A stretch of DNA of 64,000 nucleotides from Viola odorata. Taxonomy: Eukaryota > Streptophyta > Magnoliopsida > Malpighiales > Violaceae. A model generated the notes under the pieces. The model did not search any database, had not been told where the DNA came from, and was given only the letters and a program-made list of their open reading frames with translations. Shown one piece after another: positions 19,504-32,411 of the stretch (position 1 is the first letter of the stretch; each line of letters begins with the position of its first letter). The DNA lies in NCBI GenBank assembly GCA_963691705.1, contig OY829540.1, positions 73,411,488 to 73,475,487 on the forward strand. The letters run 5' to 3'. The translations under genes were made by a program, and so were the position numbers.

Positions 19504-22038
19504 CTTAATTAATCCTTCTCTGCTTCGATTCTGCGCCTTAAACCTTATATATTTCTTCCTCTTTGTATATATGTATTCTTTTGAGAAATTAAGAGGACAA
19601 ATGATTGATAAAAATGACAATAAGAGAAAGCAAACGGCCTTCGCCGTTAGAGTGAGCAAAACGCCGGCAAGATAGAAGATGGAGAAGGGCCGTCGTGATC
19701 GTGAAAGGAGAAAAGGAGGGACGTGATCGTGGATACGGTTTGCGATGCGTTGGAAACAAAATGCCGTAACTACCTTTTCCCCTGTTTTTATTCTGTCACC
19801 TCACTGTCCCTTTCTTTCTTTTATTTTTTCCTTTTTCTTAAGTAAAAGTTATAAAACGAACCTGCGTTTGTACCATAGTTAGGAATATACCCAATTTAGA
19901 ATTTGTTGATTTTGAATCTCACCATTATCGATTTTAATAAACTATATTTTAATGTGGTTTCTTTTTTTTAAAAAAAAATTTTTTATTGACGTAGAAATTA
20001 AAACAATTAATGTGGACAATATTTTTAATTAAAATAAAGTAAAAAATACTTTTTTTTTCCTTCTCATTCTTTTAATTTATTTATTTTCCAAAAAAACTAA
20101 GGCTATTTTATGAAGTCTCAAATATGTTTAAATGCAATTTTAAAATGGTGTGATTTGATAAAGTTAAAAATTTGGAGTCAGATTAACAAATTGAACAAAT
20201 TGCAAATTAGGAATTGTGATCCAAAATATTAGGTACGAACATGAGATTAATTTTATACTCTAGTATTTTCCTTTTATTAAATGGAAAATACGCCCTCTCA
20301 CCTAAACTTCCACTCGAGGACATGTTTATCACCAAATTTGTAATCCAACTCTTATACTGTTACTCAAATTTGCCACTATTATTAATAATTTTCAACAAAT
20401 CTGCCACAAAATTATTTATCAGTTGCCAAAAAATGTTAGTTAGTCTAACATTCGTTAGTTGACTCAATTTTTCATACAAAATCATCACCTATTAAATCAA
20501 TTCATTTTACCAATTAACGTCATTTATATTAAATATTAGTAAATTTTTGTCAATGTTTGACCAAATTAACACTGTTTAACAACTAACAAAGCATACAGTG
20601 ATATGTCCAAAATCATTAACGCGGGCGTAAAATTTTGATAATGATACAATAGTTGGGTGGGAATTTTGGTAATACTTATAATTGGGTCGCAAAATCATAG
20701 CCTTCCTTAATTTTTGTGCTAGAACCTAGAACAACATATAAAAAATAAAAAAAGGGAGGGAATAATACATAAATGTATACTTGCTTATGGTAGAAATTTG
20801 TTTATAAAGAAATCGTGAAACAGAAAGAAGGGCCAGGCCCATGAACCATCCATGGTTTTACCCTATGGTAAGAGTAGGTGTGGGCCTTTTTGGAAAAGGG
20901 AAGAAACAGTCTGTAGCCCAAAAACAAACTGACTTGACTGTGTCAATTCTGAGTCGTGTGAGATGAGAGGTTGAGGAGTTTTGAACTTTTGAGGATGGTG
21001 ATGAGAGAGACGACTAAGGTGAGGACGGTGGAATGATGAAGAGAGGACTGAATCACATAGGCAAGTCTCTTCTCTTCCTCTTTTTTTCACCTCTATGATA
21101 TATACAAACTGAATCCCGATTTTTCCCCTTTTTCATCATATCCAGATTTCAACTCTATCATTCATACCCTAATGCCACCTCTGCTCTGTTGATTATTCTT
21201 AATTGCTTTGTTTAAACTTCAATGCACGGCTGTTGATCGGACACGCCACGTTGTTGGATTCCTCAAACAAACTTGGAAAATCTGGTAATTACTCATTCTT
21301 CTGCCTCCACCTTTTCTCATTTTCATGTCTTTCAGTTCACTGCTTGCTTACTCTATCTCATAAGCTTTTCTTCGCTTCCATGTAGATTTCCTCGCTATTT
21401 CACTCTTGCCTTGCTCCACCTCAGTTAATCAACGTGCGTTTCACTTGTTTGGCTGCTATATGCTTTTTTTGGTTGTATAAGAGTTCTCATCTCCTTCCCG
21501 CTTGTTTCTCTGTGTTTGTAACTCTTACTTCCGTTGCTTCTTCTTGTCAAAGTTTCAGCAACAGAGCCATTTCTTCTTTTCTCCCTCCTTCAGCTTCCAA
21601 TATGTAATGCGGATGCTTAGGACTGGTTTCGTATCATCTGTGATACATTTATTAGCGTCTCTTTCCCGTTCAATGTTCATCTATCAAACTACTTTTCATT
21701 CCTAACCTCTTGCTTTTCTCACACAATAGGAAAACCACTGTTGTGTTTTTGGTTTAATATTCACCATCTTAGATTAAGTCATCTGATTTGTTAGTTATCA
21801 CTTGATCTATTCTATTATTGTAGTTCAAGGACTTGCTGAAATGGGGAATACACATACAGCATATGCACATACTTGATGCTTCTACCCCGATCACACAGCT
21901 GTTTATTTATTTATTTTGCTTACTTATGTTGTTGACGGACTACAGGTGGCTGTTAGTTGTTACTAAGTACTCGCATTAAGTGTCTTCACCTTGGTCTACT
22001 TTCAGATAGAAGCTGAGTCATTAAGAACTTCCCATAGC
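19504..22038. other. Head-to-head intergenic region and 5' UTR introns of the RING-H2 gene
   Basis: 19750-20850 is AT-rich with many A/T runs and no coding frame. From about 21000 the CT-rich leader of the RING-H2 gene begins. It probably contains at least one UTR intron, with a good acceptor (CTACTTTCAG) at 22005. No named element is recognised. Confidence 0.4.
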
Positions 22039-23679
22039 ATGTCTATTTCTTCTCCCCTTGGCCATGGGATTGGTGGCTTATTTGCTGAGCATGCTGTTCG
22101 CCCAGCATTATGTGCTCTCTGTAGAAGAGTTCTAGCACCTGATGATGATCTCGAAACTATCAGCATATGTGGGGATTGTAAATTTTTGCTTCTTGAAGAT
22201 CTTGAGACTCCATCACCAATCTCTCGTCGGAGAAGGCCTCACAATCACAGGGGAAGAATCAGGTACAGCAGCTCAGAGTCAATCGAGAATCTTCTACCTG
22301 AAATGATTAATCTGGTCAGGCAAAACCCATCGACACCTTTTCCAAACAGTGACCAGTATGTGGATTTTGATGTTTCTGCTAGGTCGTTGCAGCATACAAG
22401 CTCCCGTACAACTCCAAGTGGTTCTGGAAGATGGCAGCAAGTCCTCTCAGACACTGAAAGTGAGGGTTTTGATAATATAGATTCTGTTTATGAAGAGAGT
22501 GACACAAATCCTAGATCCACTCAGTACAGGGTTTTCCACAGTGAGAGTGATGCAATTTCTTTTAGTGCCTATAGTGGGGATTATGATGCTTCTGTGGATG
22601 GACATAGTTTACTGGACATGGAAATGTCTATTCAAGCAGATGATACTAGAAATCTTGACAGTGATACTGACATTGATCCAATGCATGCTGGTCTCAGCCA
22701 ATGGAACTTGGATGGTGATGAAGAAGAGGAGGAAGAAGATGATGATTGGGAAGAAGCAGATATTGAGGAAGAAACAGTTGAATTTATAGTAGATGGAACT
22801 CAGCCTCAAAACTTCTTCCTTTCAAGTCCAAGTGATGGTCATGTAACTTGGCGTAGTTATCTTCGTTCTCATGAATTTGAGGGCCCAATGAATTGGAGAA
22901 TCAGACAAGGTAGACAAACATATAACCCTGAAATATTTGCTAACTGGGAGGAGTCAGAAATACCACAAGATGTAGACAATTTTGAGGACTATAGGCAAGA
23001 GTTCGAGCAAGTTCTTGAAGCACTTGCTCAACCTGACTCTGACAATGCAAGAAGAGGAGCTCCTCCAGCAGCTGTGTCTTTCGTGCATAATCTGCCTCGT
23101 GTCATCATCACTGAGGAACATGAGAAGTATGATGGCTTAGCTTGTGCAATTTGCAGGGATGCTTTACCCACTGGCTCTGAAGCAAACCAGCTTCCCTGCC
23201 TTCACCTATACCACCCTTCTTGTATCATGCCATGGTTGGGTGCACGAAATTCATGCCCGCTCTGCAGGTATGAGCTTCCAACTGATGACAGAGATTACGA
23301 AGGGAAGAGAATAACTCATGGTAGGGTGGAAATCGCTGAAATTCAGCAGCTCGATGTAAATGAGGGCAGTTCCTCTGATGTCTCAGATGGTGCTGAAGTA
23401 GATGAACTTCATGAATTTGACCCGGTTGGAATGAGGGAACTTGTAGGTGTAGGCTCTACTGTTAGCAGCTCTGAAAGAGAGAGCAGTGGAAGGAGATGGT
23501 TCCATGTTGCTGCCGGACCATTAGTCAGTCTCTTGGGCATTGTTTTCGTGTTGTGTTTAGGAAATTCCCAGTTAAGGGGACGAACCAGTCACTGCAACTA
23601 CCCTGAGGGAAGCCAAGTTCATGGTCCTTCCCGAACGGGCCAAAGGGGTAATAGGAAGAGGTGGTGGTCTATTTTCTAG
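22039..23679 (+). CDS. RING-H2 E3 ligase with N-terminal zinc ribbon and C-terminal membrane segment
   Basis: Single coding exon, 546 residues, starting at MSISSPLGHG just after a UTR splice acceptor (22005). Near the N terminus C25xxC28 and C44xxC47 form a zinc-ribbon-like motif. The middle is Ser-rich with a strongly acidic run (EEEEEDDDWEE). The RING-H2 domain uses C369, C372, C387, H389, H392, C395, C406 and C409 (C3H2C3), and the LPCLHLYHPSC core is characteristic. A hydrophobic stretch near residues 490-512 (AAGPLVSLLGIVFVLCLG) may anchor the C terminus. These features place it with plant RING/U-box ubiquitin ligases acting with E2 enzymes; the substrate is unknown. An earlier in-frame non-ATG extension is intron sequence. 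Confidence 0.9.
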   Translation: MSISSPLGHGIGGLFAEHAVRPALCALCRRVLAPDDDLETISICGDCKFLLLEDLETPSPISRRRRPHNHRGRIRYSSSESIENLLPEMINLVRQNPSTPFPNSDQYVDFDVSARSLQHTSSRTTPSGSGRWQQVLSDTESEGFDNIDSVYEESDTNPRSTQYRVFHSESDAISFSAYSGDYDASVDGHSLLDMEMSIQADDTRNLDSDTDIDPMHAGLSQWNLDGDEEEEEEDDDWEEADIEEETVEFIVDGTQPQNFFLSSPSDGHVTWRSYLRSHEFEGPMNWRIRQGRQTYNPEIFANWEESEIPQDVDNFEDYRQEFEQVLEALAQPDSDNARRGAPPAAVSFVHNLPRVIITEEHEKYDGLACAICRDALPTGSEANQLPCLHLYHPSCIMPWLGARNSCPLCRYELPTDDRDYEGKRITHGRVEIAEIQQLDVNEGSSSDVSDGAEVDELHEFDPVGMRELVGVGSTVSSSERESSGRRWFHVAAGPLVSLLGIVFVLCLGNSQLRGRTSHCNYPEGSQVHGPSRTGQRGNRKRWWSIF

Positions 23680-24459
23680 GAAGTTTTCATGCTGTTTGGC
23701 TATCCTCTTGGAGTGCATTACTTGACAGAAAGTGTTCTGAGTGTTACGCATTGTTCTGCAGGTCTAATGTCACTTGGCTAGGAGTCAAACTGGTGGATTG
23801 GGCTCCGTCACTGAAGTCTTGTTGATTTATTAGAAATTAACAGTTAATATTTTAAAATGATCTGAGAAATTTTCAAATAAGCACTTTGTTTCCCTTTCCC
23901 TTGACCTTTTTGAGCTGGTGAATGGGAGGGCTTATGCAAGTCGCGGTGTGGAAGACTTGAATTGATTGGCTTATGAAAACTAGAGGTGCCTTGCGCGCTG
24001 GGCTTTGGTTTCATGCTTTCATTGATGGAAATGGAACTTGATCGTAACTTAAGCAAGCTTCTTGTCGTCCAGTAGAAAAGCTTCTTCACTGGTAGGTAGG
24101 TAAGACTGGAAATGGCTGTTGATTTAATTTCCACTGCTCGACCTTTCGTTTACCTTAGGTGAGATTGGAAGCTCGGTATCTTGGTCCTTGTCTGTAATTG
24201 ACGTTTTTGACAACACAAGAACATGAATGTACCATGGCTGACAGTGCAAGGTAGTTAAGTGACCTGAATAACGCAAATGTATGAAAAATCATAACCGTAA
24301 TTAGCGTGAACTTTGGGGAGCATCTGGTTCCGCAGCTCGAGTATAACATACATATGGCCGCTAAGGGCAACTAATAGCCTTCCTCCCCCCTTAACACTGA
24401 CCTAACTACCTATGAAGATGCAATAAAGTAGGTCCTTTCTGACAAATGCCCCAGCAGTA
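23680..24459. other. Tail-to-tail 3' UTR interval
   Basis: 3' UTRs of the RING-H2 gene (+) and the PILS6-like gene (-). The frames at 23844-24134 and 24155-24370 are not protein-like. Nothing else is seen. Confidence 0.4.
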
Positions 24460-27400
24460 TCAGAAGAGTATGTTGAGAAAAAGGACAATCCATCCAGCCA
24501 TTGAGAAAATAGCAAAAATATGAACCCAAAACAAGACAGCAGCAGCCTCTCTTCCACAACCTCTTAGACTCGCCACAGCACCTGAACGCACGAAAAGAAG
24601 ATTAGTAAACAGAACACGTTCCTTCATAGTTATTGGAAGACACAACTACATAGGGTCCAAATCTCATTGCTACCCCTCAATTATAAATGAAGCCATGTAG
24701 TAGCCCTCATCTGCTACTGATAATTAGGATTCATCACAACTTTCTTAGTGCTTAAACTGATCACAAAACTTTTTTTTGTCAACAAGAATTTAAGATGATT
24801 ACAACCTTTTCTGATTGCTTTAACTTGGTTTCGTGATTTCAAAATACATTGACGAATGCCCCGGCAGTTAAAAGATGATCTTACCAGAAAGTACAGATGT
24901 AGGCATCGAGTGTTGAAGGAGTAAGACAAATCGAAACATCTTGTCACCCACAGGGAGAAAACCCAATTTATCAGCCAGCATAACAATGCCAAGACCAGTT
25001 GGAGGAACCAAAACTAACCGGCCAAAAATGATAGCAGCGGTTGTCCGCAGGCCAAGTTTGGAGCTTCCTGGTCCTGAAAATGAAATTCATTTAAGTGGTA
25101 TTGAAAGAAGACAATTTTTTCATTCTACATTACAACCATTCGTGACCATTCTTCAACAAACTTAATAATTAGCATCATCCTACAAGTAACTAGGAGATGA
25201 CAATTTTTAAGTAAGAGATGACTAACAAAAGCTAGGAAATCAACTTACCATCAACAAGGTTGCCCCCTAATGCCAACAAAATGCAAGGAATCATGGCCTC
25301 CCTGATAAAAACAGGCAGTATTAGTATTAAGTAATACGTGTGTATATATAAAATCAGCATATACTTAGGTTCACATGAAGGGTTCAAGCAAGGACAAGGA
25401 CAAAAAACAGCCACTGAGCATACCCGAGAATAATGCAGCTGTCAGTAAAAAAGAAAAGTGGAGCATCAGCTGTAAAGATAAGACGCTTCATAACTGGAAT
25501 TGCACCAAGGACCATAGCGAGGATCTGAAAGAAACAAGTTTGGGTCAATTAAGGGAAATACAAAGATAACTTTGAATTCTATTTCTTTATCAGTCCATTT
25601 ATTGACCTACACGACAGGCACAATAAGCGCTTTTTGAATGATATATAAACCATGGAAACCGGAACCTCTATCATTTCCTTAGCAAAGGCATGAGACAGCC
25701 AATTTACCTCGTATGAACTAGACAGCAGTAACAACTTGGACTTACTAGCAAACCTATTAAAATGTTAGTAGAATCTGGAGCAGCCACTAAAACCTTTTTC
25801 TCTAGTTCAAGAAACCGATTAAGGTACGGAAGGGTGGGGTAAGAAGTTGTCTTGTAAAAGTAAAACTACTCTCAAACTATTGGACTATCAAACTGCCATC
25901 AAGGAGGAAAAAGCTAAAAAACCCAACCATCCACAGGTTGAGTTCCTTTTCAGAAGTCAGGTGGTTGAATATAGTGATCTAGATCCAAATATTCAGAGCA
26001 AGCAAGCACCACCTAGAATCATTTTCAGGGTAAATATTAAATAGAAAGGTTAAAGGATGAACTTACAGAAGCAATAATAGCTGGTTGCATGATTTGTTTA
26101 AGCTTCAACTTCTCGTAGATGAAAACTAGAAATTCTTTTATCTGCAAAAAAAAAACTGATCAAGAGCCTACAGCAGAAGAGATGCAGACATCACAGAGAC
26201 CATATGAAGAGGAAATGAACAACAGAAGGCCAAGCTTTTCCTATTGACTTATTTGACAGGTTTCATTGGTTTTACAAGTCAGTAACTTGCTTCGATGATG
26301 ATAAGACCAAATCACAGTTTTCATTATAATGATACCATAACTGGCGACTCCATAACAACCAAACATTCTAATTAGCAATGATCAGATACCACTGGCAATG
26401 CATATCAAGCTATTTCTGGATAACTTCATAAAATGGACCTGCAGTGACATTAGACGAAGAAATCTTTCAGTTTGAATTCTCACCTTTCCTTTCTTTGAGT
26501 CATTTAAATTTGTTTCTACTTCCTTTTGGGTAAGTAGTGGAATTTGCTCAGCAGTGGAAACTTTCAGAGGAGTCTTTGTGGGCAGATCTCTATCCTCAAT
26601 GTCAAAGGTACCTTCAGGAGGAGGGGCTAACATGTGAAACACATAGGTGTATAAGACAATTGCACCGACCTGGCATACACAAAACGAGATATTTTTAATA
26701 AAAAACGGTGTTAATGTCAGGAATAGCATTCATAACCTATGCGACAGCAATCAAGAAAATTTATCAAAAAAGAGAGCAAACGCTCAAGGAATAAATGAGT
26801 TAGTGATAAAATATATGCATATACACACACAAGCCTTTTATTCTATCTAGAATCAACCAGGACAAGCTAATCTTATCCTTATGTTTTATCTGATGTGGAA
26901 GATAGAGTGCCGAAAATCCATTAACAACCACAGTAGGATATGGAATGGAATTTCAATGGCAAAGCACAACAATAAGAATCATGAATGAAGTGCTCGAGAC
27001 ATACCCACTGGCCAAATGAGATGTAGGCAGTCCCATCGACACTACATGTTTCACCAAAGGGGTTGGATTTATCTCTACAAAGAGCTGCAATCAAGACGAG
27101 TGGCACATTCCCGATATTCCCTGTACAAGAAAGTTAATACCAATACAAACCAGAGCTTTAGAAAAATGCATGAGCAACTGCACATTGAAGCATAAAGTGA
27201 AAAAGGCTGGAGTTTAGTGTTGAAAGATTAAAATGAAACAAAAAACACAGTAACAAATTTGTAACTTGTGTTTGCTTATGATATAAGCCCGGATGGAATA
27301 GCTCACCAATTCCGATTTGAATGATTGTGAACTTGAAGAATGGATATGGAGGACGGACAATGGATGCAACTGTAAAACCAATGATTGAGCCTGCTATGGT

Positions 27401-27918
27401 GCTGAGAACAACATTGACGGGAATAAACCACCTGAGAATAACATGAACTGCAATGAAGAGGGGCTGCCATTTGGTGATAAGGGGAAAAGAAGAGAAGGAA
27501 ACCAAGAAAAGAGAGTAGGAGTTGCTTACCACTGCAACATCTTGTCTAAAGTGACGGCTTGGCCAAGTTGAGAAAAGATCAAGCAAGGAAGCAAAAGTGA
27601 AAAAACCAACTGCATGAGACATGGCGCAAATTAAGAAGAGAAAGAGATTGAGTATAGTAGTATAGTTGTAGTATTAATGTATGATATGAAGGGCAAAGAG
27701 AGAAAAAAGAGAAATACCCCATTTAAGAGTTTCCTCCCGCTGGCTGGTAAGATGTTAACATATTTGGAAGCCATAAGAAATCCCAGGAAGCAAATTGTAA
27801 AAACTTTTGCTATGGGTAAAACTGCAATTCTGATGGTGCCCAGCAACGTCTGTCCAGCTCCAGTTGCTGCCGCTCCATCAGTCCCGATGGAAATCACTGA
27901 CGATAACAACCTCTCCAT
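24460..27918 (-). CDS. PILS6: PIN-LIKES auxin carrier, PILS6-like
   Basis: Ten coding exons on the minus strand: 27918-27718, 27609-27530, 27431-27307, 27120-27005, 26669-26484, 26141-26067, 25524-25424, 25301-25249, 25073-24885, 24581-24460. They give 415 residues. PILS proteins are ten-helix carriers in the ER membrane that hold auxin inside the ER and so limit nuclear auxin signalling. Conserved blocks are all present: KVFTICFLGFLMASKYVNIL, RKLLNGLVFSLLLPCLIFSQ, WWFIPVNVVLSTIAGSIIGF, GNIGNVPLVL, ISFGQWVGAIVLYTYV, then the cytosolic loop (exon 5) and MIPCILLALGGNLVDG. The product closely resembles PILS6 rather than other PILS. The start MERLLSS is the first ATG; upstream codons in frame begin only with TTG. 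All junctions are phase-consistent. Confidence 0.93.
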
Positions 27919-29829
27919 CGTCTCTGACTTCCCTGAGTTCAATGGAGGAGCTACAGTCCTGCAATCATTCACCCGCTCTCTCTCCCTCCCTCGAATCCCA
28001 ATCGATTCCAAATTCTTTGCCTATCCTGTTCAAACCCTAAAATAATTACCAACACAGGAACAATTATATGGCATAATTAAACGTGCTGATCGAACGACGA
28101 TGCTGCTAAAAGAAAGAAGGCGGAGGAGGAAGGCGGTCAGATTTCCAAAATCTTGCGGTATAGGGAATTAAGTTGGAAGACGAAGAATTCAGAGTATTGG
28201 TTAGCCGCCGGCTACTATCTCTTGGAGTTAAGGAGATTGGAAGGATTGAACTGAGAGGGGACAATATCAGAAGTTTACTAGTATAAGGATTGGAGTAAGA
28301 CTAGATAATTACAGAAATGGCAATAACAAAATAAGCAGAATTCGAAACGATTAAAGCTTGAGAGAGAATAATCAGCACAACAGTGGAACCCGAAGTTAAA
28401 CAGATCTCCAGTAAACAAAAGAAAGAAGAATAATATAGTAATCAAGCCAAGTTTTGGTCTCAGATATCTAGAAATTCTTCTCCTTTGGTTTACGATGATT
28501 GAAGGAAATTATAAAGCGAAGGCTCTGGAAACCCGAGAGTCATATAGTATATAGGAATGCTAGCTTAAACCACACGATAAAATCAAATTACAAAAAAATA
28601 AAAGAGTGGAAATACCTTCTAAAAGAAAAAGGAGAGAGAGAAGAGAACAGACCTTGTGGGAATGGGAATGGCCGAATGAAGGAGGAGAAGGAGGAGGAGG
28701 AAGGAAAACCAAACAAAAATTACAAAGTCAAAGAAATAAATAACAAAGGATTTGTGTAGCTGTCGGCGTCCCAGCCCAGGCGATTCCCCTAAAAACAAGC
28801 ACAAACATAAACTGATTACAACTACTAACTGTAAACGGCGGTCCTCATTGCATAGTGTTTAATAGGAACCGTCTAACTGTCTAAGTAGCTGTTTGGTTTC
28901 TTACCAATTAACCAGCAAGCGCAAGCCTTTTTTTCACCTGTCTTCTGGAATCTGGACTACAGTAGACACGCCATACGCCATACGCCACACGTGATGACAC
29001 GTTAATAGGAAGTGGGCAGAGCATATAGGAAATTATTGCTAGGCTACGTGTGGAACAACAAATGGTAATGGTACAAATTACGAACACTGCAATTGTTGTG
29101 TCGTCTATGGGTCCCCGGCCGGAATGCGCTCTCAAGTTCCAAGCATATGCATTGCTCCCAATTCCCTTGAAATTGACATCAAAAACAAAATCAAGAGATT
29201 TTAAAGTACCGACCGATTGAGACATGGGACGCTTCATGGTGGGTGCCCAACCAACCAAAAACTCACGAGTCATGCTCATGCATTTCCATTTTTGTTCGTA
29301 TGCATTGGGTTGCCTTCCTGCCACATCTATACATGTCCGTTCTTACCCCACCCTTCCGTACCTTAATCGGGTTTCATGTCTCGTCGTGTCCTTTTTACTT
29401 ATACGATCTTGATCGTCCGTGCCCACTACTTAAATAATGCAATCTATCTAACGAAAAAAGGTACCCCTTTATTTAAATTATTCACTACTATTGACACAAT
29501 GTAATTTTTAAAATTGAAAGATTAATATTAGTTGATGTTAAATGATAATTAAGGAATTTATTCATCTTTAATTAAAATTTTGAATTCGATTATTGTGAAT
29601 TAAAAAAATCATTCTAGATATATATTTTGTAGGACCTGACAAAATTAGGATAAAATTACTCTAGGGAAAAATTAAAATTTGAAATAGGCAGAGATTCTTT
29701 TTCTTTCATTCTCATTGATTAGCAAACAAATTACACATATACAAATGAAGGAGCACAAAAAAGGAATTGAAAGGAGGGAGGATAAAAAGAAACAAACGTT
29801 AAAGGAAGAGAGGGAAGGGATGTATATAA
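27919..29829. other. PILS6-like 5' region and intergenic DNA
   Basis: The PILS6-like promoter and UTR occupy the first several hundred bases; UTR exon borders are not clear. Purine-rich runs (AAAGAAAGAAG, GGAGGAGGAGG) lie near 28130 and 28680-28700. Past about 29450 the DNA is AT-rich and should include the 3' UTR of the CML gene. The frame at 28908-29324 has no recognisable domain. Confidence 0.4.
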
Positions 29830-29831
29830 CA

Positions 29832-30437
29832 TTAAGAGCCGCCAACAATGACACTCCTCATCATGTCCTTGAATTCAAAGAAATCAACCCGACCATCCTG
29901 ATTCCGATCAACGGAAACGATCATTTGCCGAACTCTGTCCATCTCACTGGCTTCTGGCAATCCCAACTTCCTCAAAACCACTTGCAACTCATGGGCTGAG
30001 ATGTAGCCATCGCCGTCCACATCAAACACCTTGAACGCCTCCGAGAGGTCGGACTCTTCCTGCCGCAACTTGGCGTCGGCGTCGTCGGCCTCCTGATCAA
30101 CTTGCTCCTCCAATGCACCAAAGAAGCTGTTGTCGAGGGATTCGTGGAGGGAGACAAAGTTGTCGTAGGTGAGGCCAATGTTGCCGGGGGTTATGTGGGA
30201 TTGGATGGTGGACTCCAGCTCCGAGAAGTCAGCTTCGAGGCCTAGAAGGCACAAGGCGTGGCTCAGGTCCTGGACGGTGATCATGCCATCCCCGTTCTTG
30301 TCAAAGAGGTCGAAGATGCGGCGGAGGCGGAGGGAGTTAAGGCTGGGGCTCCGCAGACGAAAGGAAGAGGAGGTCTTCATCGCGGACAATTCCCAGCTGC
30401 CGCTGCCTGAGGCTGCTGCGGATGCTTCTCCTTCCAT
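29832..30437 (-). CDS. CML42: Calmodulin-like protein, CML42/CML43 type
   Basis: Intronless, 201 residues, ATG at 30437-30435. CMLs are Ca2+ sensors; CML42-type proteins act in defence, jasmonate and UV responses and trichome branching. The family block SSSFRLRSPSLNSLRLRR precedes EF-hand 1. Canonical loops are at residues 46-57 (DKNGDGMITVQD), 139-150 (DVDGDGYISAHE) and 177-188 (DRNQDGRVDFFE), each with acidic residues at positions 1 and 12, or the Asp equivalent in loop 1. The second EF-hand (near residues 78-95) lacks its loop ligands, as is usual in this subgroup. The N-terminal 20 residues are Ala/Ser-rich and longer than in Arabidopsis CML42. Confidence 0.93.
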   Translation of the reverse strand: MEGEASAAASGSGSWELSAMKTSSSFRLRSPSLNSLRLRRIFDLFDKNGDGMITVQDLSHALCLLGLEADFSELESTIQSHITPGNIGLTYDNFVSLHESLDNSFFGALEEQVDQEADDADAKLRQEESDLSEAFKVFDVDGDGYISAHELQVVLRKLGLPEASEMDRVRQMIVSVDRNQDGRVDFFEFKDMMRSVIVGGS

Positions 30438-32411
30438 TCTTAATTAATTATATACTCTTATTGAAAATAATCAATAATCAATAAATAAATAAATATCAAC
30501 AGATCCTGATGACCCTGATGGAACGGTTAATTGCAGGAGGGCGCCGCAGCAGCTAGCCAGCTAAGAATTGCTAACTGCCAGTGGATCACCACACCACCAG
30601 CTGCTTTCTGGTTTCAGGAATTGGGGATATTTGATTTGTGCAAATTAACTAACCAGAGCTGAGATTATAAATTTAAATTGGTGAATATATCCCAATCTCC
30701 CCGCTATTTTCACGTCAGAATGAGACACCACGCGTTTCCCGGCGGGCTTCTCGATCGATCGACTCAATGGTTTTAACAATTTGCTAGCCTTCTGACTCTC
30801 TCTCCCTTCTCCCTATCCCCACGTTAATCCACTTGTAAGTTGTAACCTATATTTATATAACAGATCCAAAATATCCAAAGTCACAAGCCATGGAATACTT
30901 TGAACGCGGGGAAAAAATAATTGGTTAGCATGTCTTTTTTGGCTTTCAGCCTTCAGGGACACAAAAGAAGGTCAACCTTGTTAATACCAACACTCAACAG
31001 AGACTTTGTAAAACACATTTCTTTATTCATTCATATCTGTACTGTATATATTTGTAATAATAATATGACTATGAGTTTCATTTTATATATTTTAAATTCC
31101 TCTCCTGCTTGGAATCAAATCTGATTATTCAAAAAAAAAAAAAAAAAAATCTGCTCGACGATGCTCGTTTTCGTATGTGTTGAATTATATATTTTGGGCA
31201 GCAGTTGTCTGAAATGGGTTTGACGGAGGCCACGTTGAGAAGCCCAAAAGCCCATCCAGACTTTAAGGCTGGGCTATAATTAATTATTCATGGGATGGCC
31301 TGAGCTGAAGCCGAGCCCGAGGAACACATAATTCTGAGGATAAGCATAGCGGCAGAGGATGGTATTTAAATTTTATGATACTGTCCATGTAATATATGAG
31401 AAATGAGAAATGAGAAATGAGAAATGCTATATCTTCAAACTCTTACCCAAAAAATTATATCTTCAAAAAGTGAGAAATGATATTCTTAAAAAGAAAATCA
31501 TAAAATTATACTATGCTAACGATTAATTAGTTTGAGTACATAAACTTTAAACGATATCTATTTTAAAACACAAAAAATAATAAAGAAATGTACCTTCTTA
31601 TAGTTTAATATTTTAGAAAATAAATGGGAGGAAAATACTAGATTATTACCTAGTAATATTACAATTAAAAACACCAACTTAAAAGCCTATAAAAAAACTG
31701 AACTTAAAGTTAAAAGTTAAAAATTAAAATAGCCCAAAAGACTCAAAAACCTTCTCAAAACAAGAAGTGAGGAACTGACTACTGAGAGCTTAATGACTCA
31801 CGTTCCGTGCTCCGCACCGCGCCGCGCCTGCCAAAACAGATCCTAACTAATCGGTTGGGTTAACAAGCCCTAGTTAGTTCCCACATTACACAGAAAGGTA
31901 GTAGAAGACGCTGCCGTTTTCGTCTGTTCTAAGCTGATTTCTCCATTCACTTCGGTTGCTAACTGAAAGACCTGCCCACCGCACCCGCTGCCGCGCCGCT
32001 TCTTCTTCTGCTTCTGCTGTAAATCCCCGGCAAGTTCTTTTTCTGCTCAGCTAAGGTAGTCTCCTTTTCTATTATCCAGCACTTACCTTGCTCTCTCCTT
32101 CACGTTTGTTGTCTCCAGCACTTGCATTTCTGTTTGTGCAGAAATAGCGAAATTTCACGTTTGCTTCAAGCTTAAGCTCCTTAGAATCAATTATTTCGAA
32201 CCTTTAAATTGTAATGGCTTCCTTCTTTACCAGATATTAACTCAATTTGTTGTGCATTTACTGGTTACTGAACTAGGGTTTTGCTTCTTACTTAGGTTTT
32301 TCATTTTTCGCGTTTCAAGCTGGGAGTAAAGCATTTTGAGCTCACACCAGTAGATATAGGTTTCCTGTAGAGTTAGTTATCTACTACCATTATCCTTTTT
32401 CCATTCAGTCC
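30438..32411. other. Head-to-head intergenic region
   Basis: AT-rich. It holds a poly-A run (31130-31149), four tandem copies of a GAGAAAT/ATGAGAA heptamer near 31398-31429, and the 5' UTR of the next gene from about 31870. A probable UTR intron (donor AAG|GTAGTC at 32056, acceptor CATTCAG ending at 32408) ends three bases before the ATG. Confidence 0.45.
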
